Shown here in pieces: positions 8,437-18,011 of a stretch of DNA of 64,000 nucleotides. Under the pieces are notes generated by a model, which was given only the letters and a program-made list of their open reading frames with translations, made no database searches and had not been told where the DNA came from. The stretch's first letter is position 1. Each line of letters opens with the position of its first letter. A program made the position numbers and the translations under genes. Origin of the DNA: Erwinia sp. E_sp_B01_1. GTDB lineage: Bacteria; Pseudomonadota; Gammaproteobacteria; Enterobacterales; Enterobacteriaceae. The DNA is taken from the NCBI RefSeq assembly GCF_036865545.1, contig NZ_CP142208.1, forward strand, positions 2,294,001-2,358,000, read 5' to 3'.

Positions 8437-9774
8437 ATGCTCTCGCTTCTGGGATATGGCATGATTGTGGTCTTTATGATCCTCATCATGACCAAAAAAC
8501 TTTCTGCACTCGTCGCACTGATCATTATTCCGATAATATTTGCCCTGATTGCCGGTTTCGGTGGAGAAATGGGCGAGATGATGATTGAGGGGCTTAAGAA
8601 AGTTGCTCCAACTGCCATCATGGTTATATTTGCCATTCTCTACTTCAGTACGATGTTTGATACCGGTTTATTTGATCCTGTTATTCGCTTCTTTTTACGA
8701 ATTATTAATGGTGACCCGGTTAAAGCAGTAATGTGTAGCGCTGTTCTGGCGGCGATGGTGTCACTGGATGGTGATGGCTCAACCACCTATATGATCTGCG
8801 TTACGGCGATGCTTCCGTTGTTCAAACGCATTCGTCTGGACCCATTGGCGTTGACCTGTGTGGTCTTCCTGGCCGGCAGTATCACCAACTTGCTGCCCTG
8901 GGGCGGGCCACTGGCACGCGTTGCGGCATCCCTGAAAGTTGAATCCAGCGATCTGTTTATTCCACTGATTCCAACCATGGTCTGTGGTTTTGTCGGGGTA
9001 CTGGTTCTGTCATGGTATATCGGCATTCGTGAACGTGGGCGTTTGGGCAAGCTGAGTATTAATACCGGTGGAAACGGAGCCGTTACTGAAGATGATGCTG
9101 AAAGCTATCTTCCGGCCATCAATGAAGTTAATGAAGAGCTGCGTCGCCCAAAACTGTTCTGGCTGAATGCCGTTTTGACATTAGTTCTGATGGGTTCGCT
9201 GGTGATGGAGTTACTGCCACTGTCTGTGTTGTTTATGGTCGCCTTTGCACTGGCGCTGCTGATCAATTATCCGCATATTGATGCCCAGCGGCAGCGTATA
9301 GCAGCCCATGCACCTGCCGCTTTAAACCAGACGTCCATTTTTCTGGCCGCCGGGATTTTTGCCGGGATACTTTCGGGTACGGGCATGGTTACTGCAATGT
9401 CAGCCTCATTGCTGGATGTGTTACCCGATTCATGGGGGCCTTACCTGGCTCCGATTACGGCATTAATCAGTCTGCCTGGCACCTTCTTTATGTCAAATGA
9501 TGCCTTCTATTACGGTGTTTTGCCGGTGCTGGCAGAAGCGGCGAAAGCCTACGGTATTGACCCTATTGAAATTGGCCGTGCATCGTTAGTGGGACAACCC
9601 ATTCACTTACTTAGTCCGTTAGTGGCCTCTACCTACCTGCTGGTGGGCCTGGCAGGGGTGGAATTCAGCGATCATCAGAAATACACCTTCAAGTGGGCTT
9701 TCCTGCTCTGCATGATTTTCCTGGCTTCAGGTTTATTGTTAGGACTGTACCCGCTTTATTCACCTGCGGGATAA
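8437..9774 (+). CDS. CitMHS-family transporter (citrate-type metal:proton symporter)
   Basis: 445 residues from ATG 8437, chosen because GGAGG sits seven bases upstream; the in-frame TTG at 8425 overlaps that ribosome-binding site. It is a polytopic membrane protein with about 11-12 helices. SLDGDGSTTYMICVTAML, AGSITNLLPWGGPLARV and MSNDAFYYGVLPVL are hallmark CitMHS motifs. Family members carry citrate complexed with a divalent metal, or related organic acids, into the cell. With the aconitase and GntR genes nearby it supports catabolism of a tricarboxylate-like acid. A hairpin terminator follows. Confidence 0.88.
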   Translation: MLSLLGYGMIVVFMILIMTKKLSALVALIIIPIIFALIAGFGGEMGEMMIEGLKKVAPTAIMVIFAILYFSTMFDTGLFDPVIRFFLRIINGDPVKAVMCSAVLAAMVSLDGDGSTTYMICVTAMLPLFKRIRLDPLALTCVVFLAGSITNLLPWGGPLARVAASLKVESSDLFIPLIPTMVCGFVGVLVLSWYIGIRERGRLGKLSINTGGNGAVTEDDAESYLPAINEVNEELRRPKLFWLNAVLTLVLMGSLVMELLPLSVLFMVAFALALLINYPHIDAQRQRIAAHAPAALNQTSIFLAAGIFAGILSGTGMVTAMSASLLDVLPDSWGPYLAPITALISLPGTFFMSNDAFYYGVLPVLAEAAKAYGIDPIEIGRASLVGQPIHLLSPLVASTYLLVGLAGVEFSDHQKYTFKWAFLLCMIFLASGLLLGLYPLYSPAG

Positions 9775-9787
9775 CCGCCTTGATAAC

Positions 9788-9814
9788 AAAAATGGCCCAT
9801 CCGGGCCATTTTTT
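9788..9814. terminator. Bidirectional rho-independent terminator
   Basis: AAAAATGGCCC, loop ATCC, GGGCCATTTTTT. It lies between the convergent CitMHS and GntR genes, with A- and T-runs on either side, and can serve both. Confidence 0.85.
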
Positions 9815-10700
9815 ATATCCCGATGCTACGTTGCTTTTTGTTATCAAGCGCGACAGCAAGATGTTGCTTCATCATGTAAGACGCTTCAATCAGTTGCCCG
9901 GACTCGATCAATGACAGAAGATGGATATGGTCTTTCACTTCAGCATAATAACGATTGCGGTCATCCATGATGCGATAGTCCATCAGACGTCGCATGCGGT
10001 TAACATTGCGCAGTGATATCTCAAAAAACGGGTTATTTGAGAAACTGATAACAGTCTCATGAAAGCGGTACCCGGCTAGCTGCAGCTGAGTGGGAGAGAG
10101 ACGTTGAATACCACTCCCGAGCAACATATCCAGTTCGCGCTTCAGTTCATCAATTTTGCTTTGTGGTGCTTTGAACGTAGATTCCAGTATGGCCATAGGT
10201 TCGATGACCATGCGGAAGCTAAAAATATGTTCGAGTGCGGCTTTTGTCTTGGCAACCGGCAGAAAACGCCAGCCATAACCCTGCTTACGTTCAACCCAAC
10301 CTTCACTGATACCGCGCGCAAGGATCGTCGTTAGTTGAGTTTTAGAAAGGTTGTACCGCTTAAGCAGATACAGTTCGTTCACTTCCGATTCGATTTTATC
10401 CTGCAGCCAGTCTTCCGCTAACTGATAGTATTCAGGAAGATCATTATCGACTTCACTCTCATCTGAATTCTGAAGTTGCGGAGCGTAGTCCTGCTTAACG
10501 AAAAAACCCCGGTTAAGCTGCTGCTGAAGGACGCCTTTGTTCTCGAGGTAGACTAAAGCTTCACGCACTGGAGAACGTGAAACATCAAAAGATTCTGCCA
10601 GCTTAGGGACGCTGAGATGCGCGCCAGGCAAGAGCCCACCGTTGTCGATCATGGTGATTATTTTCTGAGAAAGCCTTTCCGTAAGAGCACTTATTTTCAT
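9813..10700 (-). CDS. GntR-family regulator with an extra winged-helix segment and FCD domain
   Basis: 295 residues, about 60-70 longer than a standard FadR-type GntR protein. Residues 1-70 form the GntR winged helix (AESFDVSRSPVREALVYLEN). After an acidic linker, about residues 95-150 look like a second winged helix (YNLSKTQLTTILARGISEGW, then ERKQGYGWRFLPV as the wing). The C-terminus is an FCD-like helical ligand domain with FRMVIEPMAI and HFHETVI-type residues (YRFHETVISFS). It probably controls the lactonase/SDR/CitMHS block, since the same spaced inverted repeat occurs in its own promoter and in theirs. The ligand is unknown, possibly an organic acid. Confidence 0.85.
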   Translation of the reverse strand: MKISALTERLSQKIITMIDNGGLLPGAHLSVPKLAESFDVSRSPVREALVYLENKGVLQQQLNRGFFVKQDYAPQLQNSDESEVDNDLPEYYQLAEDWLQDKIESEVNELYLLKRYNLSKTQLTTILARGISEGWVERKQGYGWRFLPVAKTKAALEHIFSFRMVIEPMAILESTFKAPQSKIDELKRELDMLLGSGIQRLSPTQLQLAGYRFHETVISFSNNPFFEISLRNVNRMRRLMDYRIMDDRNRYYAEVKDHIHLLSLIESGQLIEASYMMKQHLAVALDNKKQRSIGI

Positions 10701-10747
10701 GACGGTAGCCCTACAAAACAGTGGTAAGCAATAAAATTATTGCCAAT

Positions 10748-10775
10748 ATTGCATTTGAATAATTATAAATGCAAT
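10748..10775. promoter_or_regulatory. Putative GntR autoregulatory operator (ATTGCATTT-N10-AAATGCAAT)
   Basis: A perfect nine-base inverted repeat with ten-base spacing, 47 bases upstream of the GntR start. The same core arms with identical spacing occur at 7317-7340 (one mismatch) and 7469-7492. A site recurring at the regulator's own promoter and at a metabolic promoter is the pattern expected of this regulator's operator. Confidence 0.7.
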
Positions 10776-10905
10776 TTAATCCTTCAGGATCACAGAAAAT
10801 CAGGTTCCGGTAGTGGACCTCATCTGACTGCCACCGGGCAGAGTGGCCATTATCAGGCCGCAGTGAAGAAGTTTGCCTCTTTGCGCGGGCATGTTAAATG
10901 AGGTC

Positions 10906-11820
10906 TCAGCGTATGTGTCGAACAGTTGCCGTTGAAAATAACAACTCACGCAGCCACTGGTGACCCGGATCGCGGTGTGTACGTTCATGCCACACCAGGG
11001 TTTTAGTGAACCCCTGAATTTCAATAGGTGGCGGTAACATTACCAGCCCCTGAGTACTCAGGGCCAGTCGCCTGGGCACAACGCTGATTAAATCACTGAC
11101 GCGCAGAATTTCAGGCAGCACCAGAAAACTGCATACTGAAAGTGTAACCCGCCGCTCGCGTCCGATTTTTCTCAGCGCTTCATCAGTTACGCCAGAAAAA
11201 CTCCCACCCGGATAAGAGACAAGCGCATGATCCTGAGAGCAAAAAGCATCCAGCGTAAAGGCACCGGGTTGCGTCAGTGGATGCTCTCTCCTCATCAGGC
11301 AGACGTACTGCTCTTCGTAAAGCGCTTTTGCATGTAAATCGGGTGGGGTGGTTTCGGGTGTTATCAACGCGATGTCCAGGGTTCCACGCTCAAACTGTAA
11401 ACTCAGTTGTTCATTATTCACCGGTAACACAGCCACGCGAATCCCCGGCGCCTGCTGACGCAATGCGGACATAAAGGGCACAATGACGGCCCGCAATGCG
11501 TAATCTGTGGCGGCGATATTAAGCGTCATCGCGGCAGTAGCAGGATCAAAGAGCCGCTTCTGCAGTAATTCTCCCACGTCAGTCAGAATGTTTTTGACCG
11601 GAACAGCCAGCTCGAGGGCACGAAGCGTGGGCACAATACCGCGCTGCGTCCGGGTAAAAAGAGGATCTTCGAAGCAATCCCGCAACCGGTTCAACATCCC
11701 ACTCATCGCGGGCTGCGTGAGAGCTAATCGCTTAGCCGCACGGGTGACGCTCCGTTCATCCAGCAAAGCATCAAGCGCCTTCAACAGGTTCAGATCCAGA
11801 TTTCTGACATCGATTTTCAT
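10906..11820 (-). CDS. LysR-family transcriptional regulator (NodD/SyrM-like subgroup)
   Basis: 304 residues. The N-terminal helix-turn-helix (LDLNLLKALDALLDERSVTRAAKRLALTQPAMSGMLNRLR, residues about 7-47) has the DLNLLKAL opening typical of the NodD-like subgroup. The C-terminal effector domain includes GTLDIALITPE and LVSYPGGSFSG. It is divergent from the SRPBCC gene with 158 bases between starts, the classic layout for LysR control of a neighbour. The intergenic GATATCCTGATATC is a candidate site. The inducer cannot be told. Confidence 0.85.
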   Translation of the reverse strand: MKIDVRNLDLNLLKALDALLDERSVTRAAKRLALTQPAMSGMLNRLRDCFEDPLFTRTQRGIVPTLRALELAVPVKNILTDVGELLQKRLFDPATAAMTLNIAATDYALRAVIVPFMSALRQQAPGIRVAVLPVNNEQLSLQFERGTLDIALITPETTPPDLHAKALYEEQYVCLMRREHPLTQPGAFTLDAFCSQDHALVSYPGGSFSGVTDEALRKIGRERRVTLSVCSFLVLPEILRVSDLISVVPRRLALSTQGLVMLPPPIEIQGFTKTLVWHERTHRDPGHQWLRELLFSTATVRHIR

Positions 11821-11978
11821 GGTTTACCGGGATGCATAAATGATGATGTATTCGAGGATATCCTGATATCACGAAAATTGATAATCAGAATAGTAAATGG
11901 TGATTGGTCTTATTTCTTACAGGAGAACATACTCTTTCTACCGCTACAATCCTGTGGTTTTTTCAGAGAGAGTAAGAG

Positions 11979-12494
11979 ATGAAAATGCATGCTATCAACT
12001 GGCCTGAAGGGTTTTTACCGGGTTTCTGTGACAACTTTTGCTCAAATGAAGTGATTGTTGCGGGGCTTAACACCAGCGAAATCTGGCCACTGCTGAGCCA
12101 TCCTGAGCGCTGGCCAACCTATTATAAGAACTCAGCTAATACTCGTTTTCATGACAATAAAGGCCCTGAGCTGGAACTGGATGTGAGGTTTAGCTTTGAG
12201 ACGTTTGGTTTTCCTGTCGAAGCAAGGGTTACTGAGTTTGTGGCGCCAGCCCCAGGTGAAGCCGCGCGTATTTCCTGGCATGGCTGGGCTGGAGAAAAGG
12301 GCAGTGCTGAGAGGCTGGATGTGTTGCATGCCTGGCTGTTGGAAGATTTGCCAGGCAACCGTGTCCGTATCCTGACTCAGGAAACACAAAAGGGTCTTCC
12401 GGCGGTCGGGCTCGCAAAAGCGCATCCCAACCCCATGATCAATGGTCACCAGGACTGGCTGGACGGGCTTGTGAACGCTGCCAGAGGACGTTAA
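11979..12494 (+). CDS. SRPBCC-family (START/polyketide-cyclase-like) protein
   Basis: 171 residues with the start-region pattern of SRPBCC ligand-binding proteins: a beta strand, TSEIWPLLSHPERWPTYYKN helices, then strands around VRFSFETFGFPVEARVTEFV and a terminal helix (HQDWLDGLVNAAR). No signal peptide. These small cytoplasmic proteins bind hydrophobic ligands or act as cyclases/hydrolases. It is divergent from the LysR gene, probably its target, and its stop codon overlaps that of the convergent SorC gene by four bases. Confidence 0.75.
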   Translation: MKMHAINWPEGFLPGFCDNFCSNEVIVAGLNTSEIWPLLSHPERWPTYYKNSANTRFHDNKGPELELDVRFSFETFGFPVEARVTEFVAPAPGEAARISWHGWAGEKGSAERLDVLHAWLLEDLPGNRVRILTQETQKGLPAVGLAKAHPNPMINGHQDWLDGLVNAARGR

Positions 12495-13444
12495 TACTCT
12501 TCCAGCAGTTTCCTGGCGGTAGGGTAATCCACAATCAGCACATTGATGTATTCGCCCACCAGCGCACCCCGGATGGCGCTGGCCTTACTGAGACCGCCAG
12601 CCAGCGCCACCACCTGGGGACAGGCATGAACCTGAGAGAGCTCCATGCCAATCACCGGATCTTCTCCGTCATTCAGCACCGGCTTTCCGCTGGCATCATA
12701 GTAGTGCAGGCAGATATCACCCACCGCCCCGCGTGAAGCCAGGATCCTGAGCATCTCTTCATCATAATAGTTACCGGAGCTTTTCAACTGCTGTGAAGGT
12801 TCAAGTTCACCAATGCCCACAATGGCGACATCAACTTCAGCGAACTTGCTGACCACTTCGGCGACATCGTCGCTGGTCGAAAGCCGGTGGCGTTCATCTA
12901 CCGACCGCTCAATGCTTTGGGAAGGGAGTAGCCAGGCTTTGCAGTTCATGGCGGCGGCCAGGGTCTGGGTCAGGATGGTGGCCTGTACGTTGCCATTGGC
13001 CCCGACGCCGCCCAGCAGTTGGATCACTCCCCGCGCCTTGACGCTTTGCGGGTGCAGGGCATCCACCATTGCGCGGATGGTATCGCTCCAGGAGGAGATG
13101 CCTACCAGGTCATTAGCGCGGATACGCGTTTCCACGTAATGCGCGGCAGCGGAGCCAATCGCATGGCGAATCTGCATCTGCGTCGCGTCTTCTGCAGTGT
13201 CCACCACAATGGCCTGCTTCAGGCCATAGCGTTTTTCGAGACTCTTCTCAACCGCGGGGAAAATGTTGCCGGGTGGAATGACGCTGATTTTCACCACGCC
13301 TTCATTCAGGCAGCGCACCAGCATCCGCGAAATAAAGGACTGAGATAAATGCAGGGTTCTGGCAATGTCAGACTGCTTCATCCCTTCGGTGTAATAGAGC
13401 GTGGCAATTTTTACCATCAGGCGCTGTTCATCCTGCTTTGACAT
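12491..13444 (-). CDS. SorC/DeoR-type sugar-binding transcriptional regulator
   Basis: 317 residues from the ATG at 13444 (GAGGGAGAAACG before it); the longer frame to 13762 runs across the divergent promoter and is unlikely. The N-terminal helix-turn-helix is VKIATLYYTEGMKQSDIART and LHLSQSFISRMLVR. The C-terminal sugar-phosphate sensing domain includes IQLLGGVGANGNVQA, VDVAIVGIGELEPS and VVALAGGLSKASAIRGAL, as in SorC/DeoR effector domains. It is divergent from the ABC importer and is its obvious regulator. Two identical 14-bp palindromes at 13612 and 17867 are good candidate operators. Confidence 0.88.
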   Translation of the reverse strand: MSKQDEQRLMVKIATLYYTEGMKQSDIARTLHLSQSFISRMLVRCLNEGVVKISVIPPGNIFPAVEKSLEKRYGLKQAIVVDTAEDATQMQIRHAIGSAAAHYVETRIRANDLVGISSWSDTIRAMVDALHPQSVKARGVIQLLGGVGANGNVQATILTQTLAAAMNCKAWLLPSQSIERSVDERHRLSTSDDVAEVVSKFAEVDVAIVGIGELEPSQQLKSSGNYYDEEMLRILASRGAVGDICLHYYDASGKPVLNDGEDPVIGMELSQVHACPQVVALAGGLSKASAIRGALVGEYINVLIVDYPTARKLLEEY

Positions 13445-13586
13445 CGTTTCTCCCTCGCGGTGCTGATTATCCTGAAAGTCGCAAAAATGACGACTCAACC
13501 CCAATTTCGAGTAAATCCCCCGGCGAGCTGTGATCCTGTTCGCTTTTCTGTCCGGTTTATCTGGCGGGAAAATCAAGTGTAAATCA

Positions 13587-13599
13587 TATTCATGGAATA
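13587..13599. promoter_or_regulatory. Imperfect half-related operator TATTC-ATG-GAATA
   Basis: Five-base inverted arms, 12 bases upstream of the perfect palindrome at 13612 and sharing its GAATA/TATTC elements. It may be an auxiliary SorC contact. Confidence 0.35.
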
Positions 13600-13611
13600 A
13601 TAAATCACCTT

Positions 13612-13625
13612 TGAATATATATTCA
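13612..13625. promoter_or_regulatory. Putative SorC operator, copy 1 (TGAATATATATTCA)
   Basis: A 14-base perfect palindrome in the divergent SorC/importer region, ending 15 bases before the importer start. The identical sequence recurs at 17867-17880 upstream of the isomerase gene, which is unlikely by chance. Confidence 0.7.
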
Positions 13626-13628
13626 TAA

Positions 13629-14579
<951 letters not shown>

Positions 14580-14590
14580 TCAGGGAGCCG

Positions 14591-15196
14591 ATGATGCTGA
14601 CGAAACGTGCGCCGATCGCCCTGATGGTCCTGATGCTGAGTGCCTGTACGGTGGTCGATCTGGATGCCAACGGGCAGCCGATTATTCCAAAGGACCCTGC
14701 TGCGAAGCAGGGCTACCGCGACCTGACGGCGCAGCAGGTGGCAGAAGCCACCTGGCAGAGCAAAGTGCTTGCCGGAGCCGATAAGCACGCCCTGAGCTGG
14801 GCCGATATGAAAATTCGCAGCACTACCGTTAAGGCGGGCACCAGTGACAGCCTGTTTGTGCGCGGTACGGGTACGGTGACGGCGGTCAGTGCAGCCAGCG
14901 AACGTGAACGCATCATGACGGTAACCCTGAACGGTGAGGCGGTGCCGGTTGCTATCGGGCCGGTTATCCGCAGTAACGCAATACGTGATGCTGCGGGCTT
15001 CCGGTTTGAGGAGTTCACTAACCAGGTGCAGTATGCCCAGATCACCAGAGCACTGAATCGCCATGCGGTGAAACAGCTACCGCCGGTTGATGGGAGCTGG
15101 GTGGGTAAATCCGTGCAGCTGGTGGTGGCCGTGACCTTACAGACCAACAAGGTGCAGGACGTGGTCGCCGTTTCCCTGAAGCAGGAGCAGCCATAA
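14591..15196 (+). CDS. DUF2291-family lipoprotein of a sugar ABC importer
   Basis: 201 residues starting MMLTKRAPIALMVLM, with lipobox LSAC (cysteine near residue 19), so it is an exported lipoprotein. The body (TVVDLDANGQPIIPKD, then a beta-rich region with TVTAVSAASERERIMTV) matches the DUF2291 family, which is found encoded inside ribose-type importer operons. Its role there is not established. It lies 11 bases after the binding-protein gene, and its TAA overlaps the ATG of the ATPase gene (TAATG), indicating coupling. Confidence 0.8.
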   Translation: MMLTKRAPIALMVLMLSACTVVDLDANGQPIIPKDPAAKQGYRDLTAQQVAEATWQSKVLAGADKHALSWADMKIRSTTVKAGTSDSLFVRGTGTVTAVSAASERERIMTVTLNGEAVPVAIGPVIRSNAIRDAAGFRFEEFTNQVQYAQITRALNRHAVKQLPPVDGSWVGKSVQLVVAVTLQTNKVQDVVAVSLKQEQP

Positions 15197-16722
15197 TGAC
15201 CCAGCCCAATGCGGATCCGGTAATTTTACAGACCAGGAACGTATCAATGCTGTTTCCCGGTACCCTGGCACTGGACAACGTCGACTACAACGTCTGGCGC
15301 GGTAAGGTGAACGTTATCATCGGAGAAAACGGCGCCGGAAAATCCACGCTGATGAAGATCCTCGCCGGTGTGCAGCAGCCTTCAGTCGGAGAGATCCGGC
15401 TCAACGGCGAGCTGGTAACGCTTCACAGTACCCGTGAGGCGGCCCGGCATGGGATTGGTATGGTGCATCAGGAGCTTAACCTGTTTGAAAATCTGACGGT
15501 CGCAGAAAATATCTTCCTCGGGCGTGAGTTACAGCATGGGCTAAGACCGATTGATGAGAAAACCCAGGAGGCGCGGACGGCTGAACTGATGCGGCGTCTC
15601 GATCAGGCTATCTCACCGCGTGAGCTGGTCGCTAATCTCAAGGTTGGCCAGCAGCAGCTGGTGGAGATAGCCAAAGCGCTGGCAGAAAATACCGACATCC
15701 TGATCCTGGATGAGCCAACCTCAGCCCTGAGTAAAACGGAAGTGGAGATTCTGTTCCGGGTTATCCGCGAGCTGACGCGGCAGGGCGTCTCTATTATCTA
15801 TATCTCTCACCGGCTGGAAGAGTTGATGGCCATCGGGGATGTGATCACCATTTTGCGGGATGGACGGTTTCAGGCAGAGGCGCAGGTCAGTGACATCGAT
15901 GTGCCGTGGATAGTGCGTGAAATGCTGGGCAGTGAACCCATCTCCAGTTTTCTGCCGCCGGGCAGGCAATTTGGTGCGCCGGTGCTGGAGGTCGAGAAAA
16001 TCACCTGCGTGGGTCCCGCAGGTATTCCGGTGGTGGATGACGTTTCGTTTAACGTGCGGGCGGGAGAGATTGTCGGGATTTATGGCCTCATGGGCGCGGG
16101 GCGTACCGAGCTGTTTGAGTGCTTGCTGGGTACGCAACGTAACTACCTTGGCAAAATCTGGCTCGACAGTAAGCCGGTGCCTCAAAGGCTGGAACCCGCA
16201 GAACGTATCCGTATGGGGATGAGCCTAGTTCCGGAAGACCGTAAGCGTACCGGCATCTTCCCGGTGTCGTCGGTGGCCAGCAATCTGACTGTGGGGAGCC
16301 TGTGGCAACGTCTGGAATACAGATTTGCTATTTCCCGCCGTAAGGAGCAGGCGGTGGTTAAGGAGACGGTGAGTAATCTGTCGATCAAAGTCTCCTCGCC
16401 GGAGGTCACCATTAATGCCCTGAGCGGCGGCAATCAGCAGAAAGTCGTGATTGGACGTTCACTGCTGACCAATCCCCGCCTGCTGCTGCTGGATGAACCC
16501 AGCCGGGGTATTGATGTGGGGGCGAAAGCGGACGTCTTCCGCATGATGGTCGATCTGTCGAAGCAGGGCATAGCCATTCTGTTTTCCACCTCGGATTTGA
16601 AAGAAATCATGGCGGTCTCGGATCGCATTCTGGTGATGTCCGGCGGGAAACTTACCGCCGATATTCCTCGTGCGGCGGCAGAAGAGTCGGCGCTGGTTAA
16701 AGCAAGTGCTCAGGGGTTCTGA
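15196..16722 (+). CDS. Ribose-type ABC importer ATP-binding protein (double ATPase)
   Basis: 508 residues with two fused nucleotide-binding domains, as in RbsA/XylG. Domain 1 has Walker A GENGAGKST and Walker B ILILDEPTSAL. Domain 2 has the degenerate GLMGAGRTE loop, signature LSGGNQQK and Walker B LLLLDEPSRGID. It powers import with the permease encoded next, one base after its stop. Cytoplasmic, membrane-associated. Confidence 0.92.
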   Translation: MTQPNADPVILQTRNVSMLFPGTLALDNVDYNVWRGKVNVIIGENGAGKSTLMKILAGVQQPSVGEIRLNGELVTLHSTREAARHGIGMVHQELNLFENLTVAENIFLGRELQHGLRPIDEKTQEARTAELMRRLDQAISPRELVANLKVGQQQLVEIAKALAENTDILILDEPTSALSKTEVEILFRVIRELTRQGVSIIYISHRLEELMAIGDVITILRDGRFQAEAQVSDIDVPWIVREMLGSEPISSFLPPGRQFGAPVLEVEKITCVGPAGIPVVDDVSFNVRAGEIVGIYGLMGAGRTELFECLLGTQRNYLGKIWLDSKPVPQRLEPAERIRMGMSLVPEDRKRTGIFPVSSVASNLTVGSLWQRLEYRFAISRRKEQAVVKETVSNLSIKVSSPEVTINALSGGNQQKVVIGRSLLTNPRLLLLDEPSRGIDVGAKADVFRMMVDLSKQGIAILFSTSDLKEIMAVSDRILVMSGGKLTADIPRAAAEESALVKASAQGF

Positions 16723-16723
16723 C

Positions 16724-17833
16724 ATGAAAAACAGCCACACGGCCACGCCAGGCATCGTGCCAGTAAAAGCCTTTAATTCACGGGAAAGCCTGCTTCTGCT
16801 GTTATTAAAAATGCGCACCTTTATCGCGCTGATTCTGATTGTCGGCTTCTTTGCCATCACCGTGCCGGATTTTCTCGCGGTCGGCAGTATGGTGATCATG
16901 ATTAAACATATTGCAATCAATGCTTTCCTGGCGCTGGGTATTACCTTTGTGATCATCACTGCGGGAATCGATCTCTCCATCGGGGCCACGCTGGGGCTGT
17001 GCGGCATGATTGCAGGCTGGCTGATTACCAAAGGCATCGTTCTGCCGATGTTTGGCATCGCCATCTTCCCCAGCGTCTGGGTTATCGTCCCGCTGGTGCT
17101 GCTGGTGGGGGCGCTTATAGGGGCAGGTAACGGCTGGATAATCACTCGCTACAACGTCGCGCCTTTTATCTGCACTCTGGGCACTATGTATATCCTGCGC
17201 GGGGCGGCCATGCTGACCTCGGGCGGCGAAACTTTTCCAGGATTGCAGGGTAATCCCCAGTTAGGGAATACCGGTTTTGATGAGATTGGCGCAGGCTATT
17301 TTCTCGGCCTGCCTTATGCCATCTGGATGATGATTGTGCTGGCGCTGGTCATCGCCTATATCGCGCAGCGTTTGCCGTTTGGCCGCCATGTTTACTCCAT
17401 TGGTGACAATGAACGGGCAGCGGAGCTCTCCGGGGTACGGGTGAAGCGGGTCAAAATCATGGTCTATGCGCTCTCTGGATTCTGCGCCGCGATCGCCGGG
17501 ATTGTGGTCTCCTCGCAGCTGGTGGCGAGCCATCCAGCCAACGGTACCTCATTCGAGATGAACGCTATTGCTGCCGTAGTGCTGGGAGGAACCTCACTGG
17601 CTGGTGGACGCGGGACCATTCTGGGCACGCTGATTGGGGCGTTCGTTATCGGCTTCCTTGCTGACGGACTGATTATGATGGGCGTCAGTGAATTCTGGCA
17701 GATGGTGATAAAAGGCATAGTGATCATTATCGCCGTCATTATCGACCAGATGCAGAACCGGATGCAGCAGAAGGCGGCAGTGGTTGCCCAGAAGGCGTTG
17801 ATTCAGGAAGAGGGTGCCAGCCGCAGCGGCTGA
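16724..17833 (+). CDS. Ribose-type ABC importer permease
   Basis: 369 residues from ATG 16724, immediately after the ATPase stop; the longer frame to 16670 overlaps that gene. About 8-10 transmembrane helices. Family motifs include [35 protein letters not shown] and the EAA-like loop [18 protein letters not shown], with [19 protein letters not shown] near the end, as in RbsC. It forms the membrane channel of the importer. Confidence 0.92.
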   Translation: MKNSHTATPGIVPVKAFNSRESLLLLLLKMRTFIALILIVGFFAITVPDFLAVGSMVIMIKHIAINAFLALGITFVIITAGIDLSIGATLGLCGMIAGWLITKGIVLPMFGIAIFPSVWVIVPLVLLVGALIGAGNGWIITRYNVAPFICTLGTMYILRGAAMLTSGGETFPGLQGNPQLGNTGFDEIGAGYFLGLPYAIWMMIVLALVIAYIAQRLPFGRHVYSIGDNERAAELSGVRVKRVKIMVYALSGFCAAIAGIVVSSQLVASHPANGTSFEMNAIAAVVLGGTSLAGGRGTILGTLIGAFVIGFLADGLIMMGVSEFWQMVIKGIVIIIAVIIDQMQNRMQQKAAVVAQKALIQEEGASRSG

Positions 17834-17866
17834 ACAGGACAAAACCGGGACTTTTCACACCCCTTG

Positions 17867-17880
17867 TGAATATATATTCA
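17867..17880. promoter_or_regulatory. Putative SorC operator, copy 2 (TGAATATATATTCA)
   Basis: Identical to the palindrome at 13612-13625, placed 33 bases after the permease stop and 131 bases before the isomerase start. It suggests a separate SorC-controlled promoter for the isomerase. Confidence 0.7.
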
Positions 17881-18011
17881 CTAATAATTTTAAATTCAAA
17901 AGCGAGATGATGAGGCTGGTGTACCTCTCTGCCAGCAATCAGATTTGCTCAAAACATCTTATCTCACGCAGCCGCGTGCACTCTTACGTCGTTCAGCATG
18001 GAGAAAGAGAA

